A stretch of 64,000 bases of DNA from Neoluteolibacter marinus (GCF_014904755.1 NZ_JACZFQ010000025.1:1-64000); one strand, 5' to 3'; counted from the stretch's first letter, positions 1-8,914 are shown. Notes: generated by a model from the sequence alone, not told the origin. Numbers and translations: made by a program.

Positions 1-485
1 ATCGACACCTGGATCTGCGGGTTGGTCTGGGTGACGTGGACCCCCGTCGCATTGGCGGGCATCGCGCCGAACTGCAGGTCGAGCTTGCGGATCGACTCGG
101 GGAGGTCGGTGTGGATTTCGCCGGTCAGCAAGTCCTGGGTGATCTTCACCGCGAAGCCCTTGCCGTGCAGCACCTTGTAAAACGCCCCTTCATCCGGCTT
201 GCCGCCGGTGGCGCGGGGTGCCGGGGCCTTCGCGGGACGCGCCCCGTTGCTGCGGCCCTGATCCGCCTCCCCCGTCGCCGGGCAGCTGCCGTAGGACGAG
301 AGATACTTGCCGGAAATCCACAGCGGCGATTCGCCGGCCCGCCGGTAGCGCGGGGTATCCGCGAGAGTCCACTTGCACTTCGACTTCTCGATGTCGGCAT
401 AGACGGCGGTTTCCGTCGCCTCCAGACCGTTGCGCTGGCGCAGTTCAAGGACCTTGGCGAGTGTTTCCGGCGGGATCGTTTCCAT
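1..485 (-). CDS. Hypothetical protein, truncated by the left window edge
   Basis: Function not recognised. An uninterrupted minus-strand frame starts at an ATG (485-483) and runs off the window, giving about 161 N-terminal residues beginning METIPPETLAKV. The first 30 residues look helical and charged. A Cys-containing, Trp-rich stretch follows (KCKWTL, then PLWISGKYL, near residues 35-60), then a Pro/Ala-rich linker (about 80-95). After that comes a soluble-looking segment with TGEIHTDLPESIRKLDLQF near residues 118-136. There is no signal peptide or obvious membrane segment in the visible part. Codon use is GC-rich at third positions, like the neighbours, which favours this frame over overlapping ones. 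No Shine-Dalgarno motif precedes the ATG. The lipase-like gene diverges from it 90 nt away. Confidence 0.6.
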   Translation of the reverse strand, partial: METIPPETLAKVLELRQRNGLEATETAVYADIEKSKCKWTLADTPRYRRAGESPLWISGKYLSSYGSCPATGEADQGRSNGARPAKAPAPRATGGKPDEGAFYKVLHGKGFAVKITQDLLTGEIHTDLPESIRKLDLQFGAMPANATGVHVTQTNPQIQVS

Positions 486-574
486 AAAGTGGCGAGACCG
501 TGGACGCGCCCGGTGGAGCCGGCAAGAGAGATCTCATCCTTGCAAGATCGGACCTTCTGGCGTTTCCTCCGGCC

Positions 575-1255
575 ATGTTCAAACGACTGCTTGTATCCTT
601 CTTTGCCACCGTCGCCATGGCCAGCGGCTCGCAGGCGCCGAAGATCCCGGCCAAGCGGGTGGTTCTGGTTCACGGCTTGTTCCAGAACAAGTGGCGTTGC
701 TTCGGTTTCTTGAACAAGGACCTCGAGAAGCGCGGCGTCGAATGCCTCATTCCCTCCCTGAAGCCCGCCGACGGCCGCGACGGATTGCCCGGCATGGCGC
801 AACAACTGAAGAAGGCGATCGATGACCGCTTCGGCCCGGACGAGCACGTCGTCCTGATCTCCTTCAGCATGGGCGGCTTGATCAGCCGCCACTACCTTCA
901 GGAGCTGGGCGGGGCGCAGCGCTGCGACGGTTTCTTCACCATCTCGACCCCCCACCACGGCACCCGTGCCGCCCACCTCCTTTACGGCAAAGGCGGCCGC
1001 CAGATGGAACCGGAAAGCCCGTGGCTCGGGAAACTGGCGGCATCCGAGGACAAGCTCGGCGACATGCCCATCGTCTCCTACCGCACCCCGGCCGACCTGA
1101 TCATCCTGCCGTCGGAGAGCTCGATCTGGGACCGCGCCGAAAACATCAGCGTGCCGTCGCCGCTGCACCCGCTGATGACCTTTTCCCCGACCGTCCGCCG
1201 CGACATCCTCCGCCGGCTGGAAACACCGGTGGCGATGGCTCAGGGGGCCTTGTAA
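575..1255 (+). CDS. Secreted alpha/beta-hydrolase, lipase-like
   Basis: Predicted exported hydrolase of 226 residues, probably acting on ester or acyl substrates outside the cytoplasm. The start at 575 gives a clean signal peptide (MFKRLLVSFFATVAMASGSQA). An upstream in-frame start at 500 would bury it. Visible motifs are the strand/oxyanion HGLFQN (about 33-38), the nucleophile elbow SFSMGG with Ser98, and STPHHGT (about 124-130), which is typical of lipases. A late Asp (in SSIWDRAE) and His (in PLHPLM) could complete the triad. The first Gly of the usual GxSxG is Ser here. The 3' end overlaps the convergent sulfotransferase by 16 nt. The substrate cannot be told from sequence. Confidence 0.75.
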   Translation: MFKRLLVSFFATVAMASGSQAPKIPAKRVVLVHGLFQNKWRCFGFLNKDLEKRGVECLIPSLKPADGRDGLPGMAQQLKKAIDDRFGPDEHVVLISFSMGGLISRHYLQELGGAQRCDGFFTISTPHHGTRAAHLLYGKGGRQMEPESPWLGKLAASEDKLGDMPIVSYRTPADLIILPSESSIWDRAENISVPSPLHPLMTFSPTVRRDILRRLETPVAMAQGAL

Positions 1256-1848
1256 CCGAAGTAGTCGATCTCGTCGGCGAAGGTCCGCGCGATGAAGTCG
1301 CTGAGGTCCTTGTCGTAGTATTCCGCCACGTCGCCACGGCTCGAGCGGTTGCGCACCGGCAGCTCGACGGGCGGGATGCCGACGCGTTGGCAGACCGTGT
1401 TGAAATCCTCGCCGAGATGCTCGTAGCGGATAATGAAGTCGACGTTCGCGAAGGGCGACTTGTCGCCTTTATTCCCGAGCAGGAAGTAGTCGCGCAGCGG
1501 CCGGACTTCCTTTTCGACGAAACTGCGGAATTTCTTCGGCTTCCATTCGGTCTCCCGCCGGTGCGGCGAGAAATAGAACGAAATCGCGCGCTCCCACGGG
1601 CTCCTCACGCAGGCGAACTTGAACAAGCCGTCGGCCTGCTCCGCCCCCAGCTCGCGGTAGTAGTCCGCCAGCGTCGAATGCTTCACCAGATCCCGTCCCT
1701 CCGAGCGCACCTCGAAGCGCTCCACCCCGTCCTGGCCGCCGCTGGCTACGATGTGATCCTCGGAATAATCGCGCAGGATGTTCTGGATCGAGTTTCCCGC
1801 GGTCTTGGGAATGTGGACGAAAAGGAAACCGTGTTTGAGGGAAATCAT
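1240..1848 (-). CDS. Sulfotransferase, Sulfotransfer_2-like
   Basis: Transfers sulfate from PAPS to a hydroxyl or amine acceptor, often a carbohydrate, in characterised family members. The 202-residue protein shows the 5'-phosphosulfate loop HIPKTAGNSIQ (about 11-21) and the 3'-phosphate site RSPWERAISFYF (about 83-94). Both match the family 2 / heparan-type core, and the length is that of a compact single domain. There is no signal peptide, so it should act in the cytoplasm. It lies divergent from the first SGNH gene (138 nt gap) and convergent with the lipase-like gene. A second, different sulfotransferase sits nearby, suggesting both serve the glycan-modification island. The acceptor is unknown. 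Confidence 0.85.
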   Translation of the reverse strand: MISLKHGFLFVHIPKTAGNSIQNILRDYSEDHIVASGGQDGVERFEVRSEGRDLVKHSTLADYYRELGAEQADGLFKFACVRSPWERAISFYFSPHRRETEWKPKKFRSFVEKEVRPLRDYFLLGNKGDKSPFANVDFIIRYEHLGEDFNTVCQRVGIPPVELPVRNRSSRGDVAEYYDKDLSDFIARTFADEIDYFGYKAP

Positions 1849-1987
1849 CGTCGGATCGGACCGGCAGTCTTCTGAATCACCCTCCCCCGGTCAAGGCGCT
1901 TCCCGGCGCGCCGGGGGCCGACCGGATTCGCATCTGCCGACATCGGCACTGGATTCGCACCGCCGGGTGCATCATGAAGGCGGCGCG

Positions 1988-3211
1988 ATGAATGGCGGCT
2001 CCTCCACCCGGCGATACGTGACGATCCTTTTCCTCGGGATCGCCGCGGCCACCTTGATCGCCGCCGCGGTGAACACCCGCGTCGACCCGTGGCGCGTCAC
2101 CCGGTCGCCGTGGGCGGACCCGGCGCTCGAGCCCTTCCGCGACATCTCCGGCAGCACCCGCACCGGCAAGGCCGGCCTGGTCCGGGCCCGCGACGACTGG
2201 CAGATCGGGATCTTCGGCTCATCGCGAGTGATCAGTTCGATCGATCCGCAGGCCGCCGGCTGGGACGGCAGGAAGGTCGTCAATCTCGGGATGCCCGGCG
2301 CTTTCCTCTACGAAAGCATCGCCATGGCCGAGTATTTCATCGCCCACCAGCCGGCCGAGACCGTGCTGTTCGGCATCGACCCCGGCGACCTGACCTCGCC
2401 GATCGATACCCGGCCGATGAGCGATTTCATGTCGTCGCCCCTCAACCCGAACGGGGCGCTCGACCGCGAGCTCCGCTACGTGGTCGGCCTGTCGACCTTC
2501 GAGGAGTCGATGGAAACGCTCGGTCTCCGGGCAAAGAACCGGCCCGGCGAATACAACCCGCTCGGATTCCGCGACCGGCCGGGCCACGCGACCATGGACC
2601 GCGAGCGCCAGCTGAAATTCATCAAGGGCCGCTTCGTCGACGACGCGCGGCTCGCCTCCGACGTCGGCAAGACGGACCGGGTCAATCCGGACAAGGCGGC
2701 GCGACTCGAAGACCTGATGTCACTCTGCCGCCGGAAAGGCATCCGCCTGGTCCTCTTCCTCCACCCGAACCACGTGCTCCTCCAGGCCAAGTCCGCGGAC
2801 GCCGGCCATCCGGAGCCCCCCTTCGGGACCGACCTTCGTGCCCTGGCCGGCATGGTAGCCGCCGCCAACGCCCTGCCATCGGACGGTCCGCCGGTGGCCC
2901 TCTGGGACTTCTATTCCTACCACCCGATCAACAGCGAGCGGGTCCGTCCCCTGACCGGCGAGCCCAGCGACCTGATCCACTGGCGCGACCTCGAGCATTT
3001 CACCAAGGACGTGGGCGACGGCATGCTGTCGCTGATGATGTCATGGCCGGTGGCCAACCCGGACCTCCGCCACTACGGCGAACAAGTGACCCCGGAAAAC
3101 GTCGAGGCCCGGATCGAGGCCCTGCGCGTGGGCTACCGCGACTACCTCGCCCGCGAAATGGACGGCGACATCGCCTGGAAGGAGCAGCTGATCCGCGACG
3201 CTCAGCGGTAG
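1988..3211 (+). CDS. Membrane-anchored SGNH/AlgJ-like acyltransferase, paralogue 1
   Basis: Probable periplasmic SGNH-fold O-acyltransferase working with an MBOAT partner, as AlgJ/AlgX do with AlgI in alginate acetylation. It is 407 residues long. An N-terminal anchor (about 10-28) is followed by a juxtamembrane signature shared with the two paralogues: NTRVDPWRVT, then RTGKAGLVR. The nucleophile block is FGSSRV (Ser78/79) and the catalytic Asp-His pair is in HWRDLEHF (Asp334, His337). The ATG at 1988 places the anchor at the N-terminus; longer upstream frames are low-complexity. The 3' end overlaps the convergent second sulfotransferase by 10 nt. Family membership is inferred from these blocks, and acyl donor and acceptor are unknown. 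Confidence 0.75.
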   Translation: MNGGSSTRRYVTILFLGIAAATLIAAAVNTRVDPWRVTRSPWADPALEPFRDISGSTRTGKAGLVRARDDWQIGIFGSSRVISSIDPQAAGWDGRKVVNLGMPGAFLYESIAMAEYFIAHQPAETVLFGIDPGDLTSPIDTRPMSDFMSSPLNPNGALDRELRYVVGLSTFEESMETLGLRAKNRPGEYNPLGFRDRPGHATMDRERQLKFIKGRFVDDARLASDVGKTDRVNPDKAARLEDLMSLCRRKGIRLVLFLHPNHVLLQAKSADAGHPEPPFGTDLRALAGMVAAANALPSDGPPVALWDFYSYHPINSERVRPLTGEPSDLIHWRDLEHFTKDVGDGMLSLMMSWPVANPDLRHYGEQVTPENVEARIEALRVGYRDYLAREMDGDIAWKEQLIRDAQR

Positions 3212-4176
3212 GCCACGTGGTAGCCGCGCTTCTCCGCATCCCGCCGCAAGCGCCGCTTGCCGCCGAGCGGCCGCAACAGGCGGCGATGGATGATCCGCTG
3301 GCCATAAAGCCAATCGCGCAGGCCCTCGACCAGGCCCAGCGGCACCGTTCCATCCTTCATCCGCTGCGGCAGATCGTAGCCCAGCGAGCGGAAGAATTCT
3401 GCCCGCTCGCCACTGAAATACTCCTTCACCCAGCGCTCGCGGCACCAGTTTCGCACCGCGCCCTCCCATTCCGAGATGCTGTCGGGAGAGACTTTCTTGT
3501 ATTTCTTCACCCCGGTCGGATCGCCCAGCTGCCCGTGGTTGCCGGCCTCCAGATCACGGTCCGCCACCTCGGCCAGCCCCTCGATGCCGAGATAGTCGCC
3601 CAGGGCGGCGAGTTCCTTGCCCGGATCCGCGGCGAGGTCCTCGTAGCGCACCTGGTGGACCCGCGGCCCGTGCGCCTCGCACAGCGTGCGCAGACGGTCC
3701 ATGCCGTAGCGCAGGTCGAGATCGAAAGCCTGCGGTGCCCAGCGGCCGTGCCGGTAGGTGGTGTTCATCGAATTCACCACCGCCAGCGGATGACGCCACA
3801 ACACGATGAATTTCGCGTCGGGAAAGGTCTCGATCAGCTCACGGGCGATCACGCTGTAGCGCGGGGTCTTGTCGATGAAGTACGGCGCCCCGTCCGCCAG
3901 CCCGCGGTAGATGGCATTTGCCAGGTCGCGGACCCCGCTGCGGTAACAATCGTCGAATCCCGCCCACGCCTTCCTGAGATCGCGCACCGCGGTCTCGACC
4001 AGCTCCTCGTTGTAGCTCGCCGCCCGCAGGATCGGATCCCCTTCCCCGAGCAGCCGGAGCAGGAAGCTCGGCTCGCCGACCGTCTTGCAGACGCCGCTGC
4101 CCATCAGCAAGCGCTGGAGCAGCGTCGACCCCGCACGCGGCATCGACAGGAGAAAGATGACTTGGGTCTCCGGCAC
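3202..4176 (-). CDS. Sulfotransferase, Sulfotransfer_1/3-like
   Basis: PAPS-dependent sulfotransferase of 324 residues, different in type from the one at 1240-1848. The 5'-PSB loop is SMPRAGSTLLQRLL near residues 10-23. The 3'-phosphate motif is in WRHPLAVVNSM, and KTPRYS and RYEDLAADP are further family hallmarks. The GTG at 4176 is chosen because it begins just before the first beta strand. The frame stays open upstream to 4476, but that extension simply translates an inverted-repeat element and is unlikely to be protein. No signal peptide is seen. The gene lies between two SGNH genes on the opposite strand, pointing to sulfation of the same glycan. The Lys/Arg-rich C-terminus is unusual but not diagnostic. 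Confidence 0.85.
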   Translation of the reverse strand: MPETQVIFLLSMPRAGSTLLQRLLMGSGVCKTVGEPSFLLRLLGEGDPILRAASYNEELVETAVRDLRKAWAGFDDCYRSGVRDLANAIYRGLADGAPYFIDKTPRYSVIARELIETFPDAKFIVLWRHPLAVVNSMNTTYRHGRWAPQAFDLDLRYGMDRLRTLCEAHGPRVHQVRYEDLAADPGKELAALGDYLGIEGLAEVADRDLEAGNHGQLGDPTGVKKYKKVSPDSISEWEGAVRNWCRERWVKEYFSGERAEFFRSLGYDLPQRMKDGTVPLGLVEGLRDWLYGQRIIHRRLLRPLGGKRRLRRDAEKRGYHVAYR

Positions 4177-4250
4177 GACGCCCCGGGGTATGCGCGGAGC
4201 CCCCGGTCCACGCAAGGTCAAAGCGTGCCGCCGGGGACCGATGCCGCAGG

Positions 4251-4452
4251 CTTTGGAGTGCGCCGGCAGAGGGAGCCTGCGACTGGCGACGGCGCTTTCG
4301 GGGCGGGTGGATCTGCAGGGTTGATTTAGCCCTTCCCCCCCTATGAATTCCATGCGGGCCGCATGGCGGACGCTTGTCAGCAGCGGACACACCCGGGTGC
4401 TACGAAAGCGGTGTCGCCGGTCGCAGGCTCCCTCTGCCACCGCACTCCAAGG
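4251..4452. repeat. Inverted-repeat element, locus 1 (arm A 4251-4300, arm B 4403-4452)
   Basis: This fills most of the 358-nt gap between the sulfotransferase and SGNH2. Two 50-nt arms in opposite orientation lie about 102 nt apart. Arm A begins CTTTGGAGTGCGCCGGCAG and arm B (reverse complement) begins CCTTGGAGTGCGGTGGCAG; both end in CGCTTTCG. They differ at about 6 of 50 positions and could fold into a long hairpin. The same two arm types recur at 10181-10557. It is probably a REP/BIME-like or miniature mobile element; no transposase is nearby. Confidence 0.85.
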
Positions 4453-4498
4453 ATCCCCCGGCACGCGGATGCCCACGTCTCACCCCACCGGATCGGCG

Positions 4499-4526
4499 TT
4501 GACTTGCCGACCCGCCTCCCTAGACC
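4499..4526 (+). promoter_or_regulatory. Sigma-70-type promoter for SGNH2, leaderless type
   Basis: TTGACT at 4499-4504, a 16-nt spacer, then TAGACC at 4521-4526. The -10 box ends 8 nt before the ATG at 4535, so transcription would begin at or within a base or two of the start codon. Called by eye from consensus; the transcription start is not measured. Confidence 0.55.
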
Positions 4527-4534
4527 CTCCGCGC

Positions 4535-5728
4535 ATGCGATCCGGCCGCCGCTTCAATCTCCTGGTGCTCGGCGGGGTCGCGCTTGCCTGCCTGGTGACC
4601 GCGGCGGTCAACACCACGGTCGACCCCTACCGCGTCACCCCGGCACCGTGGCACAGCCAGGGCCTCGACCCCTACCGCGACCTGTCCGACCAGATCCGCA
4701 CCGGCAAGGCCGGCTTGATCCGTTCCGGCGACTGGGATGTCGGCCTCTGCGGGTCATCGCGCGTCGACAATGCCTGGAACCCCGAGGCCAAGGGCTGGGG
4801 CGACCGCAAGGCGGTCAACCTCGGCGCCAGCGGCGGCTTCATCTTCGAAACCATCGGCATCGCCCGCTATTTCATCGAGCATCAGAATCCGGAACTGGTG
4901 GTGATCGGCATCGACCCGGGCGACCTGACCAGCCCCCTCGACACCCGGCCGCTGTCGGACTACTACAGCTCGCCCTTTGGCAAGCAGGACCGCCTGAACC
5001 GGGAGATCCGCTACCTGGTCGGCATCTCGACCTTCGAGGCCTCGCTCCAGGTGCTGGCCCGCGAGAAGAAAAACCAGCTGGCCGAATACACTCCCCGGGG
5101 CCTGCGCCTGCGCCCGGAGGTCGCACGCTCGCGGTCGCAGATGAAATTCATCCGCGAGCAGCTGACCCGCGAGGCCAAGGACCCGGAAAGCCGGTTGAAC
5201 CCCGCCAAGACCGCCGCGCTCAAGGATTTCCTCAAGGACTGCGCCGCCCGTTCCTGCCCCGTGGTGATCATTTTCCACCCGGTCCACGCGCTGCTGCACG
5301 CGCGCAGCCGGGACCTCGCCGCAACCCCGGTCCAGTTCGAGTCGACCCGCCGTTTCCTGCTCGAGGCAGTGGACGAGGCCAACGCGCTCCATCCATCCCG
5401 CGAGTTGTTCCAATACTGGGACTTCTGCAATTTCCACCCGAGCCACTGCGAGCTGCTGCCCGCCGACAAGGAGGGCACGAAGCGGATGAGACACTGGAAC
5501 GACCTCGGCCATTATGACGTCGAAATGGGCGAGTCGGTGCTCGGCATCGCCCTCGGCTGGCCGCCCGGTCACCCGGAGTGGCAGGACCAGGGAATCCGCA
5601 TCACCGCCGGCAACCTCGACCGCTACCTCGAGGAAGTCCGCGCAGGCTATCACCGCTACCTCTCCGGCCCCGGTGCCGCCGACGTCGCCTGGAAGGAAAC
5701 GCTCCGCCTTCCCGGCCCCGCCGATTGA
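4535..5728 (+). CDS. Membrane-anchored SGNH/AlgJ-like acyltransferase, paralogue 2
   Basis: The second of three SGNH paralogues, 397 residues. It has an anchor at about 8-26, the shared NTTVDPYRVTPAPW and RTGKAGLIR signature, nucleophile block CGSSRV (Ser74/75), IGIDPGDLTSPLDTRP near residue 130, and the Asp-His pair in HWNDLGHY (Asp323, His326). The start at 4535 follows a promoter and gives the same N-terminal architecture as paralogues 1 and 3; earlier in-frame ATGs translate the inverted repeat. The first MBOAT gene follows 81 nt downstream in the same direction, consistent with an acyl-transfer pair. Expected to act in the periplasm on a surface glycan; substrate not identifiable. Confidence 0.75.
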   Translation: MRSGRRFNLLVLGGVALACLVTAAVNTTVDPYRVTPAPWHSQGLDPYRDLSDQIRTGKAGLIRSGDWDVGLCGSSRVDNAWNPEAKGWGDRKAVNLGASGGFIFETIGIARYFIEHQNPELVVIGIDPGDLTSPLDTRPLSDYYSSPFGKQDRLNREIRYLVGISTFEASLQVLAREKKNQLAEYTPRGLRLRPEVARSRSQMKFIREQLTREAKDPESRLNPAKTAALKDFLKDCAARSCPVVIIFHPVHALLHARSRDLAATPVQFESTRRFLLEAVDEANALHPSRELFQYWDFCNFHPSHCELLPADKEGTKRMRHWNDLGHYDVEMGESVLGIALGWPPGHPEWQDQGIRITAGNLDRYLEEVRAGYHRYLSGPGAADVAWKETLRLPGPAD

Positions 5729-5809
5729 CCGCCGCGACCGCCGCGGCGGCCCCTTTCACTCTCGACAAAGCTCTCGCCGACCCGGAAAAACGCCGCCCCG
5801 GCCACTGGC

Positions 5810-7327
5810 ATGCTGTTCAATTCGTACACTTACCTGCTGATCTTCCTGCCGCTGGTGGCGCTGGGTTTCCAATGGCTCCGCGGAGCCCGGCTGAGAGTGT
5901 CCTTCGGCTGGCTGGTGGTGGCCTCGCTGGTCTACTTCGGAGTCTGGAACCCCGACCCGACCAAGCCGTGGTCGCCGCTCTACCTCGGGCTGATCCTCGG
6001 CTCCTGCGGCTTCAACTACCTCGTCGGCTGCCGGCTGTCGGTGCTCAAGCACACCAAGCCGGGCAAGCTGCTGCTCGGCGTCTCGGTCGCGCTGAACCTG
6101 GCCTTGCTCGGCTACTTCAAGTACACCGGTTTCTTCGCCGCCACACTCAACAGCCTCACCGGCTGGCCGGCCAGCATCCCCCACATCATCCTGCCGCTGG
6201 CGATCTCGTTCTTCACCTTCCAGCAGATCGCCTACCTCGTCGATGCCTTCCGCGGCGAGACCGAGGAGTATCACTTCACCGACTACCTGCTGTTCGTCAC
6301 CTTCTTCCCGCAGCTCATCGCCGGCCCCATCGTCCACCACAAGGAGATGCTGCCGCAGTTCCAGCGGAAGCATCTCCGCGGCCTGCGCTCGGTCGACCTC
6401 TCCGTCGGCCTGACCTGCCTGGCGCTCGGCCTGTTCAAGAAGGTCGTGCTCGCCGACTCGCTCGCCCGCACCGCCAGCCCGATCTTCGACATGGCGGCCG
6501 CCGACGGACGCGACCCGACCTCCGTGGAAGCCTGGGCCGCGGCGATCTCCTACACGCTGCAGCTCTACTTCGACTTCTCCGGTTACTCCGACATGGCCGT
6601 CGGCTCGGCGCGGATCTTCGGCATCCGCCTGCCGATGAACTTCCACTCGCCCTACAAGTCGGTCTCGATCGTCGACTTCTGGCGCCGCTGGCACATCACG
6701 CTTTCGCGCTTCCTGCGCGACTACCTCTACATCCCGCTCGGCGGCAACCGCAAGGGCCCCGCCCGCCGTTACCTCAACCTGATGGTCACCATGCTCCTCG
6801 GCGGCCTCTGGCACGGCGCCGGCTGGACCTTCGTCGCCTGGGGCGCGCTGCACGGTGCGCTGCTGTCGTTCAACCACGCCTGGGCGGGCTTCCGCAAAAA
6901 GCTCGGCATCCCGGCGCTGCCCAAGCCGCTGGCGATCGGCCTGACCTTCTTCGCCGCGGTGATCGGTTGGGTGCTGTTCCGCGCCGCCGACTTCGCGGCC
7001 GCCGGCCGCATCTTCGCCGCGATGTTCGGGCTCGACGGCTGGAGCAGCTGGCCGCCGGCCTCGATGCAGGTGGTCAAGGACACCCGCGCCTTCAAGCCGA
7101 TCGTCTCCGGCCTGATCGTCGTCTGGCTCCTGCCCAACACCCACCAGTTCCTCAAGCGCTACCTGCCGGTGCTCGGCACCAAGGGATTCGACGACATGGC
7201 GCCCGGCCGCCGCCGCTGGTGGCACTGGCGGCCGACCGTGCCGTGGGCGCTCTTCACCCTGGCCCTGCTCTACGGCGTCGGCCGCGAATTCGACAAGATC
7301 AGCGAGTTCATCTACTTCCAGTTCTAA
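5810..7327 (+). CDS. MBOAT O-acyltransferase, AlgI-like, copy 1
   Basis: Polytopic membrane O-acyltransferase of 505 residues that should pass acyl groups across the membrane to periplasmic SGNH partners, as AlgI does. Family hallmarks are FFPQLIAGPIVHHKE, FSGYSDMAVG, WRRWHITLSRFLRDYLYIPL (His295) and GLWHGAGWTF, with the invariant His335. Around ten hydrophobic segments are visible. It starts MLFNSYTYLL with no leader. Tandem copy 2 begins 27 nt after its stop and is near-identical over the catalytic core. The gene sits between SGNH2 and copy 2 and looks co-transcribed with them. The family call is firm; the acyl group and acceptor are not known. Confidence 0.92.
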   Translation: MLFNSYTYLLIFLPLVALGFQWLRGARLRVSFGWLVVASLVYFGVWNPDPTKPWSPLYLGLILGSCGFNYLVGCRLSVLKHTKPGKLLLGVSVALNLALLGYFKYTGFFAATLNSLTGWPASIPHIILPLAISFFTFQQIAYLVDAFRGETEEYHFTDYLLFVTFFPQLIAGPIVHHKEMLPQFQRKHLRGLRSVDLSVGLTCLALGLFKKVVLADSLARTASPIFDMAAADGRDPTSVEAWAAAISYTLQLYFDFSGYSDMAVGSARIFGIRLPMNFHSPYKSVSIVDFWRRWHITLSRFLRDYLYIPLGGNRKGPARRYLNLMVTMLLGGLWHGAGWTFVAWGALHGALLSFNHAWAGFRKKLGIPALPKPLAIGLTFFAAVIGWVLFRAADFAAAGRIFAAMFGLDGWSSWPPASMQVVKDTRAFKPIVSGLIVVWLLPNTHQFLKRYLPVLGTKGFDDMAPGRRRWWHWRPTVPWALFTLALLYGVGREFDKISEFIYFQF

Positions 7328-7354
7328 CGGCCGCGCCGCCGTCACCGCGATCCC

Positions 7355-8911
7355 ATGCTTTTCAACAGCTACACGTTCCTCCTGGTCTTCCTGCCGGTGA
7401 CCCTGCTGGTGTTCCAGTGGTTGCGCAGCTCGAACCTGCGCCACGCGATGGGCTGGCTGGTGTTCGCCAGTTTCGTCTACTACGGCTGGTGGAACCCGAA
7501 CCCGGAGAAGCCGTGGACCCCGCTCTACGTCGGCATCATCGCCGGATCCTGCCTGGCCAACTTCTTCTTCGGCCAGTTCCTCGCCCGCCACCGCGGCAAG
7601 GCCTCCGGCAAGCTGATGCTGGGCATCGGCGTCGCCGCCAACCTGACGCTGCTCTGCTACTTCAAGTACATCGGCCTGTTCGCGAAAACCTTCGCCGCCC
7701 TCACCGGCGGCGACGTCACGATCGCGGCGGTCATCCTGCCGCTCGGCATCTCGTTCTTCACCTTCCAGCAGGTCGCCTATCTGGTCGATGCCTTCCGCGG
7801 CGAGACCGAGGAATACCACCTGATGGACTACCTGCTGTTCGTCACCTTCTTCCCGCAGCTCATCGCCGGCCCGATCGTCCACCACAAGGAGATCATGCCC
7901 CAGCTGCAGCGCCAGCTGTCCTCGTCGCGGCGCTCGATCGACCTCTCTGCCGGCCTCACCATCCTGATCATGGGCCTGTTCAAGAAGGTCGTGCTCGCGG
8001 ACAACTTCGCCCCGATCGCGACCCGCCTGTTCGCGCTCGCCTCGCGCGGTGAACGTGACCTCACCATGGCCGAGGCCTGGGTCGCGGCGATCGCCTACGC
8101 GCTGCAGATCTACTTCGACTTCTCCGGTTACTCCGACATGGCGGTCGGCGGCGCCCGCCTGTTCGGCATCCGCCTGCCGGTGAACTTCCATTCGCCCTAC
8201 AAGTCCGCCTCGATCGTCGACTTCTGGCGCCGCTGGCACATCACGCTGTCCCGCTTCCTGCGCGACTACCTCTACATCCCGCTCGGCGGCAACCGCAAGG
8301 GCACCGGCCGCCGCTACGCCAACCTTTTCATCACCATGCTGCTCGGCGGCCTGTGGCACGGCGCCGGCTGGACCTTCGTCCTGTGGGGCGCACTCCACGG
8401 CTTCTACCTCTCGGTCAACCACGGCTGGCACTGGCTGCGCAAGAAGTTCACCCTGCCCGCCATCCCCCGCCCGGTCGGGGTGGCCCTCACCTTCCTGGTC
8501 GTGCTCATCGCCTGGGTCCCCTTCCGCGCCGGCAGCTTCGAGCTCGGCCCCAACGGCTCCACCGGCGCGGCGCTCGATGCCACCCGCTCGATCCTCGGTT
8601 CGATGTTCGGGATGAGCGGCACCTACGGTTGGCCCGACCGCAGCGCCATGGAGGTCAAGGACAGCCACGCCATCCGCGTCGTCTGCTGCCTGTTGCTGGT
8701 CTGGATCCTGCCGAACACGCAGCAGTTCATGCGCCGCTACCAGCCCGTCCTCGGCCTGCGCGAGGTGTCGCGCCGCTTTTCGTCGCCCGGCCGCCGCCGC
8801 TGGTGGCAGTGGCGGCCGATGCCGCTGTGGATGGCCTTCATCATCTTGCTCCTGCTGGGCACCCTCTACCAGTTCGACAAGCTCAGCGAGTTCATCTACT
8901 TCCAGTTCTGA
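7355..8911 (+). CDS. MBOAT O-acyltransferase, AlgI-like, copy 2
   Basis: Tandem paralogue of the preceding MBOAT, 518 residues, with the same start (MLFNSYTFLL), the same end (KLSEFIYFQF) and the catalytic His again at residue 335 in GLWHGAGWTF. The two copies diverge in the N-terminal third and in a later region near residues 390-420, where this copy carries extra residues (FELGPNGSTGAALDATRS). SGNH3 begins 3 nt after the stop, so translation is probably coupled. Two MBOATs with several SGNH partners suggest two acyl specificities or two acceptor sites, which is an inference. The enzyme is an integral inner-membrane protein. Confidence 0.92.
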   Translation: MLFNSYTFLLVFLPVTLLVFQWLRSSNLRHAMGWLVFASFVYYGWWNPNPEKPWTPLYVGIIAGSCLANFFFGQFLARHRGKASGKLMLGIGVAANLTLLCYFKYIGLFAKTFAALTGGDVTIAAVILPLGISFFTFQQVAYLVDAFRGETEEYHLMDYLLFVTFFPQLIAGPIVHHKEIMPQLQRQLSSSRRSIDLSAGLTILIMGLFKKVVLADNFAPIATRLFALASRGERDLTMAEAWVAAIAYALQIYFDFSGYSDMAVGGARLFGIRLPVNFHSPYKSASIVDFWRRWHITLSRFLRDYLYIPLGGNRKGTGRRYANLFITMLLGGLWHGAGWTFVLWGALHGFYLSVNHGWHWLRKKFTLPAIPRPVGVALTFLVVLIAWVPFRAGSFELGPNGSTGAALDATRSILGSMFGMSGTYGWPDRSAMEVKDSHAIRVVCCLLLVWILPNTQQFMRRYQPVLGLREVSRRFSSPGRRRWWQWRPMPLWMAFIILLLLGTLYQFDKLSEFIYFQF

Positions 8912-8914
8912 GCC

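Noticed and set aside
2089-4329. A 746-codon plus-strand frame across SGNH1 and the sulfotransferase
   Set aside because: Out of frame with SGNH1, antisense to the sulfotransferase and Arg/Pro-rich; no domain is visible.
5756-8668. A 970-codon open frame on the minus strand opposite the MBOAT genes
   Set aside because: It is Glu/Val/Gly-rich with no family motifs and lies exactly antisense to two intact MBOAT genes. Long antisense frames arise from strong GC bias at third codon positions.
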